Of a DNA stretch of 64,000 bases, positions 27,999-37,572 are shown one piece after another. The DNA comes from Amycolatopsis acidiphila (lineage in GTDB: Bacteria > Actinomycetota > Actinomycetes > Mycobacteriales > Pseudonocardiaceae), in contig NZ_CP090063.1 of NCBI RefSeq assembly GCF_021391495.1, forward strand, positions 1,674,001-1,738,000. Reading direction: 5' to 3'. Position numbers and translations under genes: made by a program. Positions within the stretch are counted from its first letter, which is position 1, and each line of letters opens with the position of its first letter. The notes below the pieces were generated by a model. It worked only from the letters and a program-made list of their open reading frames with translations. It was not told the DNA's origin and searched no databases.

Positions 27999-28567
27999 AG
28001 CGAGCGCCGCGCCTCGTTGAGGACGGTCACGGCGCGCTTCTTCTGCTCGGGTGTGCCGGCCTGCGATACCTGGATCGCCGCCGCGGCCAGTGTCGCGCCT
28101 GCCTTGCGGAGGTCGATCTCGGTCGGGTCGACGTCGTGTGCGATCTGCTCCCACGGCGGGGTGCCTTCCTGTCGCTCTGCGGCGGCGCGGCCCTCGTCGG
28201 TGAGCTCGAACAGCTTCTTGCCGCCTTCGTCGCGGCTGACGACCAGGCCTTCGTCGGCGAGCAGCTGCAGCGTGGGGTACACGGAGCCCGGGCTCGGGCG
28301 CCAGAACCCGCCGCTGCGCTCGGCGATCTCGCTGATGATCTCGTAGCCGTGGCGCGGCTGCTCGGCCAGCAGGGTCAGGATCGCCGCGCGAACGTCGCCA
28401 CGCCGGCCACGCCGGGGGCCACGGTGATGCCCGCGACCCGGACCGCGTCCGCGCATCGGGCCGCCGGGACCCCAGCCAGGGGGGAACTCGCCGAACCCGC
28501 CGCGGGCCCACGGGCCGAACGCGCCTCGAGCCTCAGGACCAGGGGGAAAAGGTGGACGGTGTCTCAT
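27953..28567 (-). CDS. PadR-family transcriptional regulator
   Basis: A 204-residue winged-helix regulator. The HTH is RHGYEIISEIAERSGGFWRP followed by the wing region SVYPTLQLLADEGLV, then a helical dimerisation tail. Uniquely the first ~55 residues are Pro/Gly/Arg-rich (PPGWGPGGPMRGRGPGRGHH), seen in a subset of actinobacterial PadR proteins. The start is ATG 28567 (minus), with AAGGAGA upstream; in-frame codons further up cross the operator. A near-perfect palindrome lies in its promoter, so autorepression is likely. Confidence 0.92.
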   Translation of the reverse strand: MRHRPPFPPGPEARGAFGPWARGGFGEFPPGWGPGGPMRGRGPGRGHHRGPRRGRRGDVRAAILTLLAEQPRHGYEIISEIAERSGGFWRPSPGSVYPTLQLLADEGLVVSRDEGGKKLFELTDEGRAAAERQEGTPPWEQIAHDVDPTEIDLRKAGATLAAAAIQVSQAGTPEQKKRAVTVLNEARRSLYGILGEIDAEEDDE

Positions 28568-28586
28568 GTCGGTCTCCTTCCGTAAT

Positions 28587-28625
28587 GTTCCGACATACTC
28601 ACGATATATCGTAAACAGTCGGAAC
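28587..28625. promoter_or_regulatory. Nested palindromic operator between padR and rlmN
   Basis: Central perfect palindrome ACGATATATCGT at 28601-28612, flanked by 8-bp inverted arms GTTCCGAC (28587-28594) and GTCGGAAC (28618-28625). It is AT-rich in a ~70% GC context and sits 20 bp upstream of padR and 35 bp upstream of rlmN. It is the best candidate for the PadR binding site. Confidence 0.7.
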
Positions 28626-28659
28626 GCAAGCACGCAGGTCGTGGCACACTGGAACGGTT

Positions 28660-29766
28660 ATGACTGCCCTTCCCCTGGTCTTCGAAGCACCGAAGCGCGG
28701 CCTGCCGCCGCGGCACCTCGCCGACCTCACCGTGGCCGAACGAGCCGAAGCCGTGGCGGAGCTCGGTGAGAAGCCGTTCCGCGCCAAGCAGCTGTCGAAC
28801 CACTACTTCTCGCGGCTGACCGTGGACGCCGAGGCGATGACCGACATCCCGGCCGCCTCGCGCGAGCGGCTCGTCGGCGAGCTGATGCCGCCGCTGCTGA
28901 CCGAGGTGCGGGCGCTGGAGTGCGACGACGGCTCGACGCGCAAGACGCTGTGGCGCGCGCACGACGGGACGCTGCTGGAGAGCGTGCTGATGCGCTATCC
29001 GGACCGCGCGACGCTGTGCATCTCCAGCCAGGCAGGCTGCGGGATGGCGTGCCCGTTCTGCGCGACGGGTCAGGGCGGGCTGGACCGCAACCTGTCCACC
29101 GCCGAGATCGTCGACCAGGTGCGCTCGGCGGCCGCGGTCATGCGCGACGGCCTGATGGCGGGCGGTCCCGGGCGGCTGTCGAACATCGTGTTCATGGGCA
29201 TGGGCGAGCCGCTGGCGAACTACAAGCGGGTCGTCGCGGCGGTCCGGCGGATCACCGACCCGGCGCCGGGCGGGCTGGGGATTTCGCAGCGTTCGGTGAC
29301 GGTGTCCACGGTGGGGCTGGCGCCGGCGATCCGGAAGCTGGCCGACGAGAAGATGCAGGTGCGGCTGGCGGTGTCGTTGCACACGCCGGACGACGAGCTG
29401 CGCGACACGCTGGTGCCGGTGAACAACAGGTGGTCGGTGGACGAGGTGCTCGAGGCGGCGCGCTACTACGCCGACACGAGCGGCCGGCGCGTGTCGATCG
29501 AATATGCGCTGATCAAGGACGTGAACGACCAGCCGTGGCGGGCCGACCTGCTGGCCAAGCGGCTGCGCAAGCACCTGAGCCAGCTGGTGCACGTGAACGT
29601 GATCCCGCTGAACCCGACGCCGGGTTCGAAGTGGGACGCCTCGCCCAAGCCTGTGGAGCGGGAGTTCGTCCGGCGCGTCAACGCCGGGGGCGTGGCCTGC
29701 ACGGTGCGCGACACCCGCGGCCAGGAGATCGCGGCGGCCTGCGGCCAGCTCGCGGCCGAAGGCTGA
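28660..29766 (+). CDS. rlmN: Dual-specificity 23S rRNA/tRNA m2A methyltransferase RlmN
   Basis: Radical-SAM enzyme that methylates C2 of A2503 in 23S rRNA and A37 in tRNA. The 368-residue protein carries the [4Fe-4S] motif in [11 protein letters not shown], the helical RNA-binding N-terminus ([14 protein letters not shown]), GMGEPLANY and the C-terminal catalytic Cys in [17 protein letters not shown] 28660 follows the PadR operator region. It has the same order relative to cdsA and dxr as in mycobacteria. Confidence 0.97.
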   Translation: MTALPLVFEAPKRGLPPRHLADLTVAERAEAVAELGEKPFRAKQLSNHYFSRLTVDAEAMTDIPAASRERLVGELMPPLLTEVRALECDDGSTRKTLWRAHDGTLLESVLMRYPDRATLCISSQAGCGMACPFCATGQGGLDRNLSTAEIVDQVRSAAAVMRDGLMAGGPGRLSNIVFMGMGEPLANYKRVVAAVRRITDPAPGGLGISQRSVTVSTVGLAPAIRKLADEKMQVRLAVSLHTPDDELRDTLVPVNNRWSVDEVLEAARYYADTSGRRVSIEYALIKDVNDQPWRADLLAKRLRKHLSQLVHVNVIPLNPTPGSKWDASPKPVEREFVRRVNAGGVACTVRDTRGQEIAAACGQLAAEG

Positions 29767-29797
29767 AGCCGACCGGGGCCGTCACTGCGCCCGGGCA

Positions 29798-29816
29798 CCG
29801 CGCACCTCGTGCGCGG
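29798..29816. terminator. Hairpin between rlmN and the DUF2631 gene
   Basis: 8-bp stem CCGCGCAC (29798-29805) / GTGCGCGG (29809-29816) with a 3-nt loop, set between two convergent genes. Surrounding CCCGGG-rich arms can extend the structure. Probable bidirectional terminator. Confidence 0.6.
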
Positions 29817-29834
29817 CGACGCCCCCGGGCCGCG

Positions 29835-30104
29835 CTAGCGCCGCCAGGCGGTGCGCTGCTTCCTCATGTCCACGAGCAGGGCGATGGCGATGCCGATGGC
29901 GGTGCCGACCAGCCAGACGTTCTCGGTGTTGTTCTCGTGGTTGTTGTAGATCATCACGAGCAACACGACCACGCTGAACCAGCCCGCGATCCGCGACGCC
30001 TTGGGGAACCCCCCGTGCCAGCCCCACTCGGCGGACGGCTCGTCGCGCGGGTCGACCTTGCCGACCTCGGACTGCTGCCGCTTGACGACCGCCTTGGTTG
30101 CCAC
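29835..30104 (-). CDS. DUF2631-family small membrane protein
   Basis: An 89-residue protein with a soluble N-terminus holding PSAEWGWHG and two hydrophobic segments ([11 protein letters not shown] and [15 protein letters not shown]). It matches the DUF2631 family, restricted to actinobacteria and found beside rlmN/dxr in mycobacteria. GTG 30104 (minus) is chosen because GAGGA lies 6 nt upstream; the GTG at 30110 would abut it. Function unknown. Confidence 0.85.
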   Translation of the reverse strand: MATKAVVKRQQSEVGKVDPRDEPSAEWGWHGGFPKASRIAGWFSVVVLLVMIYNNHENNTENVWLVGTAIGIAIALLVDMRKQRTAWRR

Positions 30105-30196
30105 GATCACTCCTCGAGAGCCTGCTTTCACCTGCACCAGTGATGATCCCACATGCGCCGTCACGACGCGCCGGGCGGTTCGGGACAATGGACGTG

Positions 30197-31405
30197 ATGA
30201 ACACGACCCGCACCGTCCTCGTGCTCGGCTCGACCGGCTCGATCGGGACCCAGGCACTGGACGTCGCCGCCCGCAACCCGCAGCTTTTCCGTGTCGCCGG
30301 GATCGCCGCCGGGGGCTCCGACCCCGCGACGCTGGCGGCGCAGGCGCTGGCCCACCAGGTCGACGCGGTCGCCATCACGAAGGCGACCGCGGCCGAGGAC
30401 CTGCAGCTCGCGCTGTACGCCGAGGCCCAGAAGCGCGGCTACGCCCGCGGCGAGTTCAAGCTGCCCCGCATCTTCGCGGGTGGCGACGCGGTGCTCGAGC
30501 TGATCGCCGCGGTGCGGGTGGACACCGTCCTCAACGGCCTGCCGGGCTCCCAGGGTCTCGAGCCCACCCTGCGCGCTCTCGAGACCGGTGCGACGCTCGC
30601 GCTCGCGAACAAGGAGTCGCTCATCGCGGGCGGTCCGCTGGTGCTGAAGGCGGCGAAGCCGGGGCAGCTGGTCCCGGTCGACTCCGAGCACTCGGCGATG
30701 GCCCAGGCCCTGCGCGGCGGGCGGGCCGAGGAGGTCGACAGGCTGGTCCTCACCGCCTCGGGCGGTCCCTTCCGCGGCCGCACCCGCGACGAGCTCGAGC
30801 ACGTGTCGGTCGAGGACGCGCTCAAACACCCCACCTGGTCGATGGGCCGGCTGATCACCATCAACTCCGCCACCCTGATCAACAAGGGCCTGGAGCTGAT
30901 CGAGGCCAAGCTGCTGTTCGACGTGCCCTGCGGCCGGATCGACGTGGTCGTGCACCCGCAGTCGATCGTGCACTCGATGGTGACGTTCACCGACGGCTCG
31001 ACGCTGGCGCAGGCCAGTCCGCCCGACATGCGCCTGCCCATCGCGCTGGCGCTCAACTGGCCGGACCGGGTGGCAGACGCAGCCCGCCCGTGCCGGTGGG
31101 ACGAAGCCACCTCCTGGACCTTCGAACCGCTGGACAACGCCGCTTTCCCGGCCGTCGAGCTGGCCCGGCACGCGGGTACCGTGGGCGGTTGCCTCCCGGC
31201 GGTCTTCAACGCGGCGAACGAGGTCATGGTGGACGCCTTTCTCACGCAGAACGCCCGCTTCACGTCCATCGTGGACACTGTTGAACGGGTGGTGCGGGCG
31301 GCCGACGAGTGGCAGCGCGAGCCGCGTGACCTGGAGGACGTATTCGCCGCGGAGCAGTGGGCGCGCACGCGTGCCGCTGAGCTGAACTCAACCGAGAGGG
31401 AGTAG
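30197..31405 (+). CDS. dxr: 1-deoxy-D-xylulose 5-phosphate reductoisomerase
   Basis: Second step of the MEP isoprenoid pathway, NADPH-dependent. The 402-residue protein has the nucleotide loop [23 protein letters not shown], the metal site VPVDSEHSA and [14 protein letters not shown] at 30184-30189 lies 7 nt before ATG 30197, suggesting a leaderless mRNA; ATG 30188 three codons up is possible. It is followed within 5 bp by rip1 and then ispG, another MEP gene. Confidence 0.97.
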   Translation: MNTTRTVLVLGSTGSIGTQALDVAARNPQLFRVAGIAAGGSDPATLAAQALAHQVDAVAITKATAAEDLQLALYAEAQKRGYARGEFKLPRIFAGGDAVLELIAAVRVDTVLNGLPGSQGLEPTLRALETGATLALANKESLIAGGPLVLKAAKPGQLVPVDSEHSAMAQALRGGRAEEVDRLVLTASGGPFRGRTRDELEHVSVEDALKHPTWSMGRLITINSATLINKGLELIEAKLLFDVPCGRIDVVVHPQSIVHSMVTFTDGSTLAQASPPDMRLPIALALNWPDRVADAARPCRWDEATSWTFEPLDNAAFPAVELARHAGTVGGCLPAVFNAANEVMVDAFLTQNARFTSIVDTVERVVRAADEWQREPRDLEDVFAAEQWARTRAAELNSTERE

Positions 31406-31409
31406 GGGC

Positions 31410-32636
31410 TTGCTCGCCTACATTTTCGGAGTCGTGCTGTTCGCGCTGGGCATCTGTGTGTCCGTCGCGCTGCACGAGGCGGGCCACATGGTCACCGCGA
31501 AGGCCTTCGGAATGAAGGTCCGGCGGTACTTCATCGGCTTCGGTCCCAAGATCTTCTCCTTCCGCCGCGGCGAGACCGAGTACGGCCTGAAGTGGATCCC
31601 GCTCGGCGGCTTCTGCGACATCGCCGGCATGACCGCGCTCGACGAGGTGACCCCGGACGAGGCGCCGCGCGCGATGTGGCGGTTCAAGACCTGGAAGCGC
31701 ACCGTCGTGCTGGCCGCGGGCTCGGTGACGCACTTCATCCTCGGGTTCATCGTGCTCTACCTGATGGCCGTGTCGATGGGCCTGCCGAACGCGTTGATCG
31801 GGAAAGCGCAGGTCGACACGGTCTCGCCGTGCGTGCAGAACGCGACGACCAACGAGCAGGTCCTCAACCCCGACTGCAAGCCGGGCGACCCCGCTCCCGC
31901 GAAGGACGCGGGCCTGCGGCCCGGTGACGAGATCGTGTCCGTGAACGGGGTGTCCACCCCCACCTACCCGGACGTCATCGCCAAGGTCCAGGCGCTCACC
32001 GGCCCGACCCGGCTCGAGGTGCGACGGGACGGTCAGCTCGTGCCCCTGACCGTGGATGTCGCCCAGGTGGATCGCCCGGTCGCCGACGCGTCGAACCCGC
32101 AGGCGCCGCCGCAGGTGGTCAAGCTCGGCACGATCGGCGTCGGCTTCCCGACGATGTTGCACTTCAGCCCGGTCGCCGCGTTCGGCGGCGCGGGCGCGTT
32201 CACCGCGGACATGTTCGCCCAGACCTGGGACCGGTTGCTGGAGTTCCCCGAGCGCATCCCGGCCGTGGTGCACTCGATCTTCGGCGGCGAGCGCGACCCG
32301 AACACCCCCGTCAGCGTGGTGGGGGCGAGCCGGATCGGCGGCGAGGCCGTCGAGGCGGGCCTGTGGTCGCTGTTCCTGATCCTGCTGGCCAGCCTGAACT
32401 TCTTCGTGGGCGTGTTCAACCTGCTGCCGCTGCTGCCCCTGGACGGCGGGCACATCGCGGTGACCTGGTACGAACGGGTTCGCGACTGGCTGCGCGGGCT
32501 GCGCGGCAAGGCCGCGGGCGGGCCGGTGGACTACACCAAGCTCTCGGCGGTCACGATGGTCCTGGTGTTCGTCGGTGGCGCCGTAACACTGCTCACCGTG
32601 ACGGCTGACATCGTCAACCCCATCCGGCTGCAGTAG
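31410..32636 (+). CDS. Site-2 metalloprotease (Rip1/RseP family)
   Basis: Intramembrane zinc protease that cuts membrane-bound anti-sigma factors or similar substrates. The 408-residue protein has HEAGH in the first membrane segment, a PDZ domain around residues 165-230 (AGLRPGDEIVSVNGV), and NLLPLLPLDGGH in a later segment, giving the HExxH...DG active site. TTG 31410 follows a GAGAGGGAGTAGGGG tract. It lies between dxr and ispG exactly as rip1 does in M. tuberculosis, where it controls cell-envelope and stress responses. Confidence 0.94.
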   Translation: MLAYIFGVVLFALGICVSVALHEAGHMVTAKAFGMKVRRYFIGFGPKIFSFRRGETEYGLKWIPLGGFCDIAGMTALDEVTPDEAPRAMWRFKTWKRTVVLAAGSVTHFILGFIVLYLMAVSMGLPNALIGKAQVDTVSPCVQNATTNEQVLNPDCKPGDPAPAKDAGLRPGDEIVSVNGVSTPTYPDVIAKVQALTGPTRLEVRRDGQLVPLTVDVAQVDRPVADASNPQAPPQVVKLGTIGVGFPTMLHFSPVAAFGGAGAFTADMFAQTWDRLLEFPERIPAVVHSIFGGERDPNTPVSVVGASRIGGEAVEAGLWSLFLILLASLNFFVGVFNLLPLLPLDGGHIAVTWYERVRDWLRGLRGKAAGGPVDYTKLSAVTMVLVFVGGAVTLLTVTADIVNPIRLQ

Positions 32637-32681
32637 GTAGGCTGGGCGCGTACGCATTCCTTCGTAGCCGTAGAGGATTCG

Positions 32682-33833
32682 ATGAGCGTCGCGCTTGGCA
32701 TGCCTGCCCTCCCGCCCCCCGTACTCGCGGACCGTCGTCCCACCAGGCAGTTGATGGTGGGTTCGGTGGGGGTCGGCAGCGAGCACCCGATCTCCGTCCA
32801 GTCGATGACCACCACCCTGACCGCGGACGTCAACGCGACGCTGCAGCAGATCGCGGAGCTGACCGCGGCCGGCTGCGACATCGTGCGGGTCGCCTGCCCG
32901 TCGGCCGACGACGCCGAGGCGCTGCCGGCGATCGCGCAGAAGTCGCAGATCCCGGTGATCGCCGACATCCACTTCCAGCCGAAGTACGTGTTCGCCGCGA
33001 TCGAGGCGGGGTGCGCCGCGGTCCGGGTGAACCCTGGCAACATCAAGAAGTTCGACGACAAGGTCAAGGAGATCGCGCAGGCCGCGAAGGACCACGGCAC
33101 GCCGATCCGGATCGGCGTCAACGCCGGTTCCCTCGACCCGCGCCTGCTGAAGAAGTACGGCAAGGCGACCCCGGAGGCGCTGGCCGAGTCCGCGCTGTGG
33201 GAGGCGTCGCTGTTCGCCGAGCACGACTTCCACGACATCAAGATCTCGGTCAAGCACAACGACCCGGTCGTGATGGTGCGCGCGTACGAGCTGCTCGCCG
33301 AGCAGTGCGACTACCCGCTGCACCTGGGCGTGACCGAGGCGGGCCCGGCGTTCCAGGGCACGATCAAGTCGGCCGTCGCGTTCGGCGCGCTGCTGCGCCA
33401 GGGCATCGGGGACACCATCCGGGTGTCGCTGTCCGCGCCGCCGGTCGAGGAGGTCAAGGTCGGCACGCAGATCCTGCAGTCGCTGAACCTGCGGCCGCGG
33501 AAGCTGGAGATCGTGTCGTGCCCGTCGTGCGGCCGCGCGCAGGTCGACGTGTACAAGCTGGCCGACGAGGTCACCGCGGGTCTGGAGGGGATGGAGATCC
33601 CGCTGCGGGTCGCCGTAATGGGTTGCGTGGTGAATGGCCCGGGCGAAGCGCGGGAGGCCGACCTCGGGGTCGCTAGCGGCAACGGCAAGGGGCAGATCTT
33701 CGTCAAGGGCGAGGTCATCAAGACCGTGCCCGAGCACCAGATCGTGGAGACCCTGATCGAAGAGGCGATGCGGATCGCGGAGGAGTCGGGCGAGACGGCG
33801 GGCGAAGGCTCGCCGGTGGTCAGCGTCGGCTGA
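32682..33833 (+). CDS. ispG: 4-hydroxy-3-methylbut-2-enyl diphosphate synthase
   Basis: IspG (GcpE) converts MEcPP to HMBPP in the MEP pathway with a [4Fe-4S] cluster. The 383-residue protein has the TIM-barrel N-terminus ([19 protein letters not shown]) and the C-terminal cluster ligands in [11 protein letters not shown] and [14 protein letters not shown] 32682 has AGAGGA upstream; TAGGCT at 32638-32643 could be a promoter with a ~30-nt leader. With dxr upstream, two MEP steps are grouped here. Confidence 0.97.
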   Translation: MSVALGMPALPPPVLADRRPTRQLMVGSVGVGSEHPISVQSMTTTLTADVNATLQQIAELTAAGCDIVRVACPSADDAEALPAIAQKSQIPVIADIHFQPKYVFAAIEAGCAAVRVNPGNIKKFDDKVKEIAQAAKDHGTPIRIGVNAGSLDPRLLKKYGKATPEALAESALWEASLFAEHDFHDIKISVKHNDPVVMVRAYELLAEQCDYPLHLGVTEAGPAFQGTIKSAVAFGALLRQGIGDTIRVSLSAPPVEEVKVGTQILQSLNLRPRKLEIVSCPSCGRAQVDVYKLADEVTAGLEGMEIPLRVAVMGCVVNGPGEAREADLGVASGNGKGQIFVKGEVIKTVPEHQIVETLIEEAMRIAEESGETAGEGSPVVSVG

Positions 33834-33863
33834 CGCGGCAGTGCCCGGCCGAGGGTGAGTCCG

Positions 33864-34700
33864 ATGCCCGGCGTGGAGTGGGCCGTGTGGCAACCGCATC
33901 CGCGGCTGCGTGGCCTGGTCTCGCGCTACCTCGGCTACGCCCAGCACGACGTGACCCTCGGTGTGCACCGGGGGCTGCCGTCGCGGCACGTGACGTTGAT
34001 CATCAGCCTGGCCGAGCCGATCCGGCTCGTCGGGATGCCGCGGCCCGGGGAGGCGCCGGCGGATCTCATCGCGGCGGTCGGCGGCATGCACGTGCGTCCC
34101 GTGCTCATCCGGCAGGACCGGTTCCAGTCCGGCATCCACGTCGAGCTGGACCCGCTCGGGGTGCCGGCGCTGTTCGGCGTCTCGTCGGCCGAGCTGAGCG
34201 AGCACGTCGTCGATCTCGCCGACCTCTCGCCCCGGCTCGCCGGTCTGCCCGGCCGGCTCGCCGCGGCCGGTGGCTGGACCCGCCGGTTCGAGATCCTCGA
34301 CGAGGTGCTGAGCGCGGGTGCCGCCGAGCGCGCGCCGGCACCGGAGGTCGACTGGGCGTGGCAACGGATGCGGCGATCGGGAGGCCGTATCCGTATCGGC
34401 ACGCTCGCCGAAGAGGTCGGCTGGAGCCGCCGTCACTTCACCGAACGGTTCGGCCGGGAGCTCGGGCTCGCGCCGAAGCAAGCCGCCCGGATCCTGCGGT
34501 TCGAACGCGCCAACGCGCTGGTCCGGCAGGGCCGCCTCGATCTGGCAGGGCTCGCCGTCGACTGCGGCTACTACGACCAGGCGCACCTGACCAACGACTG
34601 GCACGCCCTCGCCGGCTGCCCGCCGAGCGTCTGGATCGCCGAGGAGCTCCCATTCCTCCAAGACGACGGCAGCACCGCGGACGCAAACTCGGCGGTATGA
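33864..34700 (+). CDS. AraC-family transcriptional regulator
   Basis: A 278-residue regulator. Residues ~10-150 form a ligand-like N-terminal domain (PRLRGLVSRYLGYAQ, VRPVLIRQDRFQSGIHVELD), and the C-terminus has the double helix-turn-helix (RIGTLAEEVGWSRRHFTERF, GYYDQAHLTNDWHALAGCPP). ATG 33864 has GAGGGTGAG upstream; GTG 33855 is an alternative. Its stop overlaps the VOC gene start by 4 bp, so it likely controls or is controlled with that gene. The fusion type is common in Streptomyces-like genomes. Confidence 0.88.
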   Translation: MPGVEWAVWQPHPRLRGLVSRYLGYAQHDVTLGVHRGLPSRHVTLIISLAEPIRLVGMPRPGEAPADLIAAVGGMHVRPVLIRQDRFQSGIHVELDPLGVPALFGVSSAELSEHVVDLADLSPRLAGLPGRLAAAGGWTRRFEILDEVLSAGAAERAPAPEVDWAWQRMRRSGGRIRIGTLAEEVGWSRRHFTERFGRELGLAPKQAARILRFERANALVRQGRLDLAGLAVDCGYYDQAHLTNDWHALAGCPPSVWIAEELPFLQDDGSTADANSAV

Positions 34701-35089
34701 CTCAACCCACTGTCTGGCCGGCCCTGCGCTACGACGACGAGCCGGCCGCCGTCCGTTTCCTCACCGGCGTCTTCGGGTTCCGCGAGGCGCTGGTCGTGCC
34801 CGACGACCGGGGCGATGTCGTGCACGCCGAGCTGCGCTGGCCCGAAGGCGGTGCCGTGATGCTGGGCAGCGCGAAGCACACCGAAGGCACGCATGCCGAG
34901 ATGAAGGCCGGGGTCGGCGCCGTGTACGTCGTGACCGACGACGTCGACGCCGTGCACGCCCGCGTGGCCGCCGCCGGGTTCGACATCCCGGACGCCCTCC
35001 ACGACACCGAATACGGCTCGCACACCTTCACCGCGAGCGACCCGGAGGGCAACCTGTGGACTTTCGGCACTTATCGCGGCGCGTCGTGA
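34697..35089 (+). CDS. Single-domain VOC family protein
   Basis: A 130-residue glyoxalase/bleomycin-resistance-fold protein (VWPALRYDDEPAAVRFLTGV, VYVVTDDVDAVHARVAAAG, SDPEGNLWTFGTY), the PhnB-like subtype. It overlaps the AraC gene by ATGA. A -10-like CAAACT at 34684-34689 lies 7 nt before its ATG, so it may also have an internal leaderless promoter. Metal ligands and substrate are not assignable from sequence alone. Confidence 0.88.
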   Translation: MTQPTVWPALRYDDEPAAVRFLTGVFGFREALVVPDDRGDVVHAELRWPEGGAVMLGSAKHTEGTHAEMKAGVGAVYVVTDDVDAVHARVAAAGFDIPDALHDTEYGSHTFTASDPEGNLWTFGTYRGAS

Positions 35090-35136
35090 CCGCCCTCGGT
35101 TTCCCGTAACCGGGGTCATCTGGCAATCTGGACGAC

Positions 35137-35991
35137 GTGTTGCGGCTTGCCGGTGCACGGCTGCTCGGTGATCGGGACTATCCCGCGGTTCGTGCCGTCC
35201 TCGCGGCCGATCCGGTGGCCAGCTGCATGGTCAGCGCCCGGGTCGAGGTCGCCGGCCTGGACCCGTGGCGGCTCGGCGGCGAGCTGTGGGCCGCCGACTA
35301 CCGGGGCAGCCGCTCCAGCCGGCTGCCCGGGCTGTGCTTCTCCGGCCCGAACCTGATCCCGCTGCGTGGCAACGCCTCCGCGCTGCGCTCGTTCGCCGAC
35401 CGCGCCCTGCGCAAGCAGCGCATCTGCTCGTCGCTGGTCGGTCCCGCCGAGCAGGTGCTGGGCCTGTGGGACGAGCTCGCCCCGGAGTGGGGCCCGGCGC
35501 GCGAGGTCCGCGGGGACCAGCCGCTGATGGCCATGGAGGGCCGCCCGGCGGTGGCCCCGGACCCACTGGTGCGGCCCGTGCGCCCCGACGAGCTGGACCG
35601 CTACCTGCCCGCGGCGATCGCGATGTTCATCGAAGAGGTGGGCGCCGACCCGCGTACCGGGGACGGCGGCGCGAGCTACCGCGCCCGCGTCGCGGAGCTG
35701 ATCGCGGGCGGCAGGGCCTTCGCCAGGTTCGAAGGGCGCGACGTCGTCTTCAAGGCCGAGATCGGCGCGCTGTCCCGCAGCGTCGGGCAGATCCAGGGCG
35801 TGTGGGTGCACCCGGACAGGCGCGGCCACGGCCTCGGCACGGCCGGCACCGCGGCGGTGGTGAGCAGGCTGGTCAACGGGATGGGCCGCACGGCGAGCCT
35901 GTACGTCAACTCGTTCAACAGCCCCGCGCTGGCCGCCTACCGGCGCATCGGCTTCCAGCAGGTCGGCCGCTACGCCACGGTCCTGTTCTGA
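35137..35991 (+). CDS. GNAT acetyltransferase with N-terminal DUF4081
   Basis: A 284-residue protein with an N-terminal domain of the DUF4081 type (residues ~1-135) and a C-terminal GNAT fold holding the acetyl-CoA loop VWVHPDRRGHGLGTAGTAAV and NSPALAAYRRIGFQQVGRY. The same gene lies between gcpE and mapB in mycobacteria (Rv2867c). CAATCT at 35124-35129 is 7 nt before GTG 35137, indicating a leaderless mRNA. Substrate unknown. Confidence 0.9.
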   Translation: MLRLAGARLLGDRDYPAVRAVLAADPVASCMVSARVEVAGLDPWRLGGELWAADYRGSRSSRLPGLCFSGPNLIPLRGNASALRSFADRALRKQRICSSLVGPAEQVLGLWDELAPEWGPAREVRGDQPLMAMEGRPAVAPDPLVRPVRPDELDRYLPAAIAMFIEEVGADPRTGDGGASYRARVAELIAGGRAFARFEGRDVVFKAEIGALSRSVGQIQGVWVHPDRRGHGLGTAGTAAVVSRLVNGMGRTASLYVNSFNSPALAAYRRIGFQQVGRYATVLF

Positions 35992-36007
35992 GTCGTAGGC
36001 TGGACGT

Positions 36008-36865
36008 ATGTCCTTGCGTGCCCCATTGAAGCCCGGCGTCCAGACGCCGCGTCGACCCGTCCCCGTCAGCATTCCCCGTCCCGAATACGTGGACAAGCCG
36101 GCGCCGAAGCGGGACAACGGAAACGGCGTGCGGACCCCCGAGGTCATCGAGGCCATGCGCGTGGCGAGCAGGATCGCGGCGCAGGCGCTGGAGGAGGGCG
36201 GCAAGGCCGTCAAGCCCGGCAACACCACCGACGACGTCGACAAGGTGGTGCACGAGTTCCTGCTCGACCACAAGGCCTACCCGTCGACGCTGGGCTACCG
36301 GAACTTCCCGAAGTCCTGCTGCACCTCGCTGAACGAGGTGATCTGCCACGGCATCCCCGACTCGACGGTGATCGAGGACGGCGACATCTGCAACATCGAC
36401 GTGACCGCGTTCATCGGCGGCGTGCACGGCGACACCAACGCGACCTTCATCGCGGGGGACGCGTCGGAGGAGGTGCGGCTGCTCGTCGAGCGCACCCACG
36501 AGGCGACCATGCGGGCGATCAAGGCCGTGCGCCCCGGGCGTCAGCTCAACGTGATCGGCCGCGTCATCGAGGCCTACGCGAAGCGGTTCGGCTACGGCGT
36601 GGTGCGCGACTTCACCGGCCACGGCGTCGGCCCGTCGTTCCACAGCGCGCCGACCGTGCTGCACTACGAGGACCCGTCGGTGACCACGGTCATCGAGGAG
36701 GGCATGACGTTCACCATCGAGCCGATGATCACCCTCGGCTCGATCGACTACGACGTCTGGGACGACGACTGGACCGTCACCACGAAGGACAAGAGCTGGA
36801 CCGCCCAGTTCGAGCACACCCTCGTGGTCACCCCTGCGGGCGCGGAGATCCTGACTCTTCCCTGA
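36008..36865 (+). CDS. map: Methionine aminopeptidase (type I with N-terminal extension)
   Basis: Removes N-terminal Met from new proteins. The 285-residue protein has an extra ~40-residue Pro-rich N-terminus ([20 protein letters not shown]), as in MapB/MetAP1c of mycobacteria, then the pita-bread core with [37 protein letters not shown] and FTIEPM carrying the five metal ligands. TAGGCT at 35996-36001 precedes ATG 36008 by 6 nt (leaderless). Its 3' end overlaps the convergent GntR gene by 38 bp. Confidence 0.96.
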   Translation: MSLRAPLKPGVQTPRRPVPVSIPRPEYVDKPAPKRDNGNGVRTPEVIEAMRVASRIAAQALEEGGKAVKPGNTTDDVDKVVHEFLLDHKAYPSTLGYRNFPKSCCTSLNEVICHGIPDSTVIEDGDICNIDVTAFIGGVHGDTNATFIAGDASEEVRLLVERTHEATMRAIKAVRPGRQLNVIGRVIEAYAKRFGYGVVRDFTGHGVGPSFHSAPTVLHYEDPSVTTVIEEGMTFTIEPMITLGSIDYDVWDDDWTVTTKDKSWTAQFEHTLVVTPAGAEILTLP

Positions 36866-37523
36866 GCAGCAGCTGATCGAGGAAGCCGCCGGCCTCGGCC
36901 GCCGCTCGCGCGGGGTCGCGGTCGGCGATCGCGGTCAGCAGTCCACGGTGGCCGATGGCGACGCGTTCGGTCAGGTGGTCGTACGAGGTCGCGGCCACGC
37001 TGGCCGTGACCGTCTCGGTCAGCCCGCGGTACAGCTCGGTCAGCAGCCGGTTGTGTCCACAATGGACGACCATGAAGTGGAACTCGGTGTCCGCGCGGAC
37101 GAAGTCCTCGTGTGAGTTCTCGTTCTGTGCCCGATCGCGCGCGTCGAGCAGCTCGGTGAGCCTGGCCAGGTCCTCGTCGCTGCGGGCCGTGGCCGCGAGC
37201 CGCGCGCCCTCGACCTCCAGGCTGCGCCGGACCTGCAGTACCTCCCGCAGCTCGGACCCGCACAGGCGCCGGACCGCGCCGGAGACCTCGCTGGTCGCGC
37301 GGACGTAGGTGCCGTCGCCCTGACGGACTTCGAGCAGGCCGCTGTGGGAGAGCGCGCGAATGGCTTCGCGCACGGTGTTGCGGCCGACGCCTAGTGTCTC
37401 CGCCAGCGCCGTCTCCGTGGGGATCCGTTGTCCGACCGGCCATTCGCCCTGGGCGATCGCGTCGCGCAACTGGCCGATGACCTGGTCCACCAGCCCGGTA
37501 CGGCGTGTTGTGGCTAACGGCAC
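36828..37523 (-). CDS. GntR/FadR-family transcriptional regulator
   Basis: A 231-residue repressor-type protein. The winged HTH is [25 protein letters not shown] followed by [13 protein letters not shown]; the C-terminus is a helical FCD domain ([35 protein letters not shown]) that usually binds a carboxylate ligand. GTG 37523 is chosen for the GAAGGGA tract 8 nt upstream; a TTG at 37544 is possible. It is divergent from an MFS transporter with an inverted repeat between, so it probably regulates that transporter. Confidence 0.9.
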   Translation of the reverse strand: MPLATTRRTGLVDQVIGQLRDAIAQGEWPVGQRIPTETALAETLGVGRNTVREAIRALSHSGLLEVRQGDGTYVRATSEVSGAVRRLCGSELREVLQVRRSLEVEGARLAATARSDEDLARLTELLDARDRAQNENSHEDFVRADTEFHFMVVHCGHNRLLTELYRGLTETVTASVAATSYDHLTERVAIGHRGLLTAIADRDPARAAAEAGGFLDQLLLREESGSPRPQG

Positions 37524-37549
37524 GACAAATGTCCCTTCACCCAATCATC

Positions 37550-37564
37550 CTATGTCTGTCATAG
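37550..37564. promoter_or_regulatory. Inverted repeat overlapping the MFS promoter
   Basis: CTATG (37550-37554), 5-bp spacer, CATAG (37560-37564). The right arm overlaps the -10-like CATAGT at 37560-37565, which is 7 nt before the MFS start at GTG 37573. Likely operator of the divergent GntR-type regulator. Confidence 0.5.
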
Positions 37565-37572
37565 TAGCGGGT

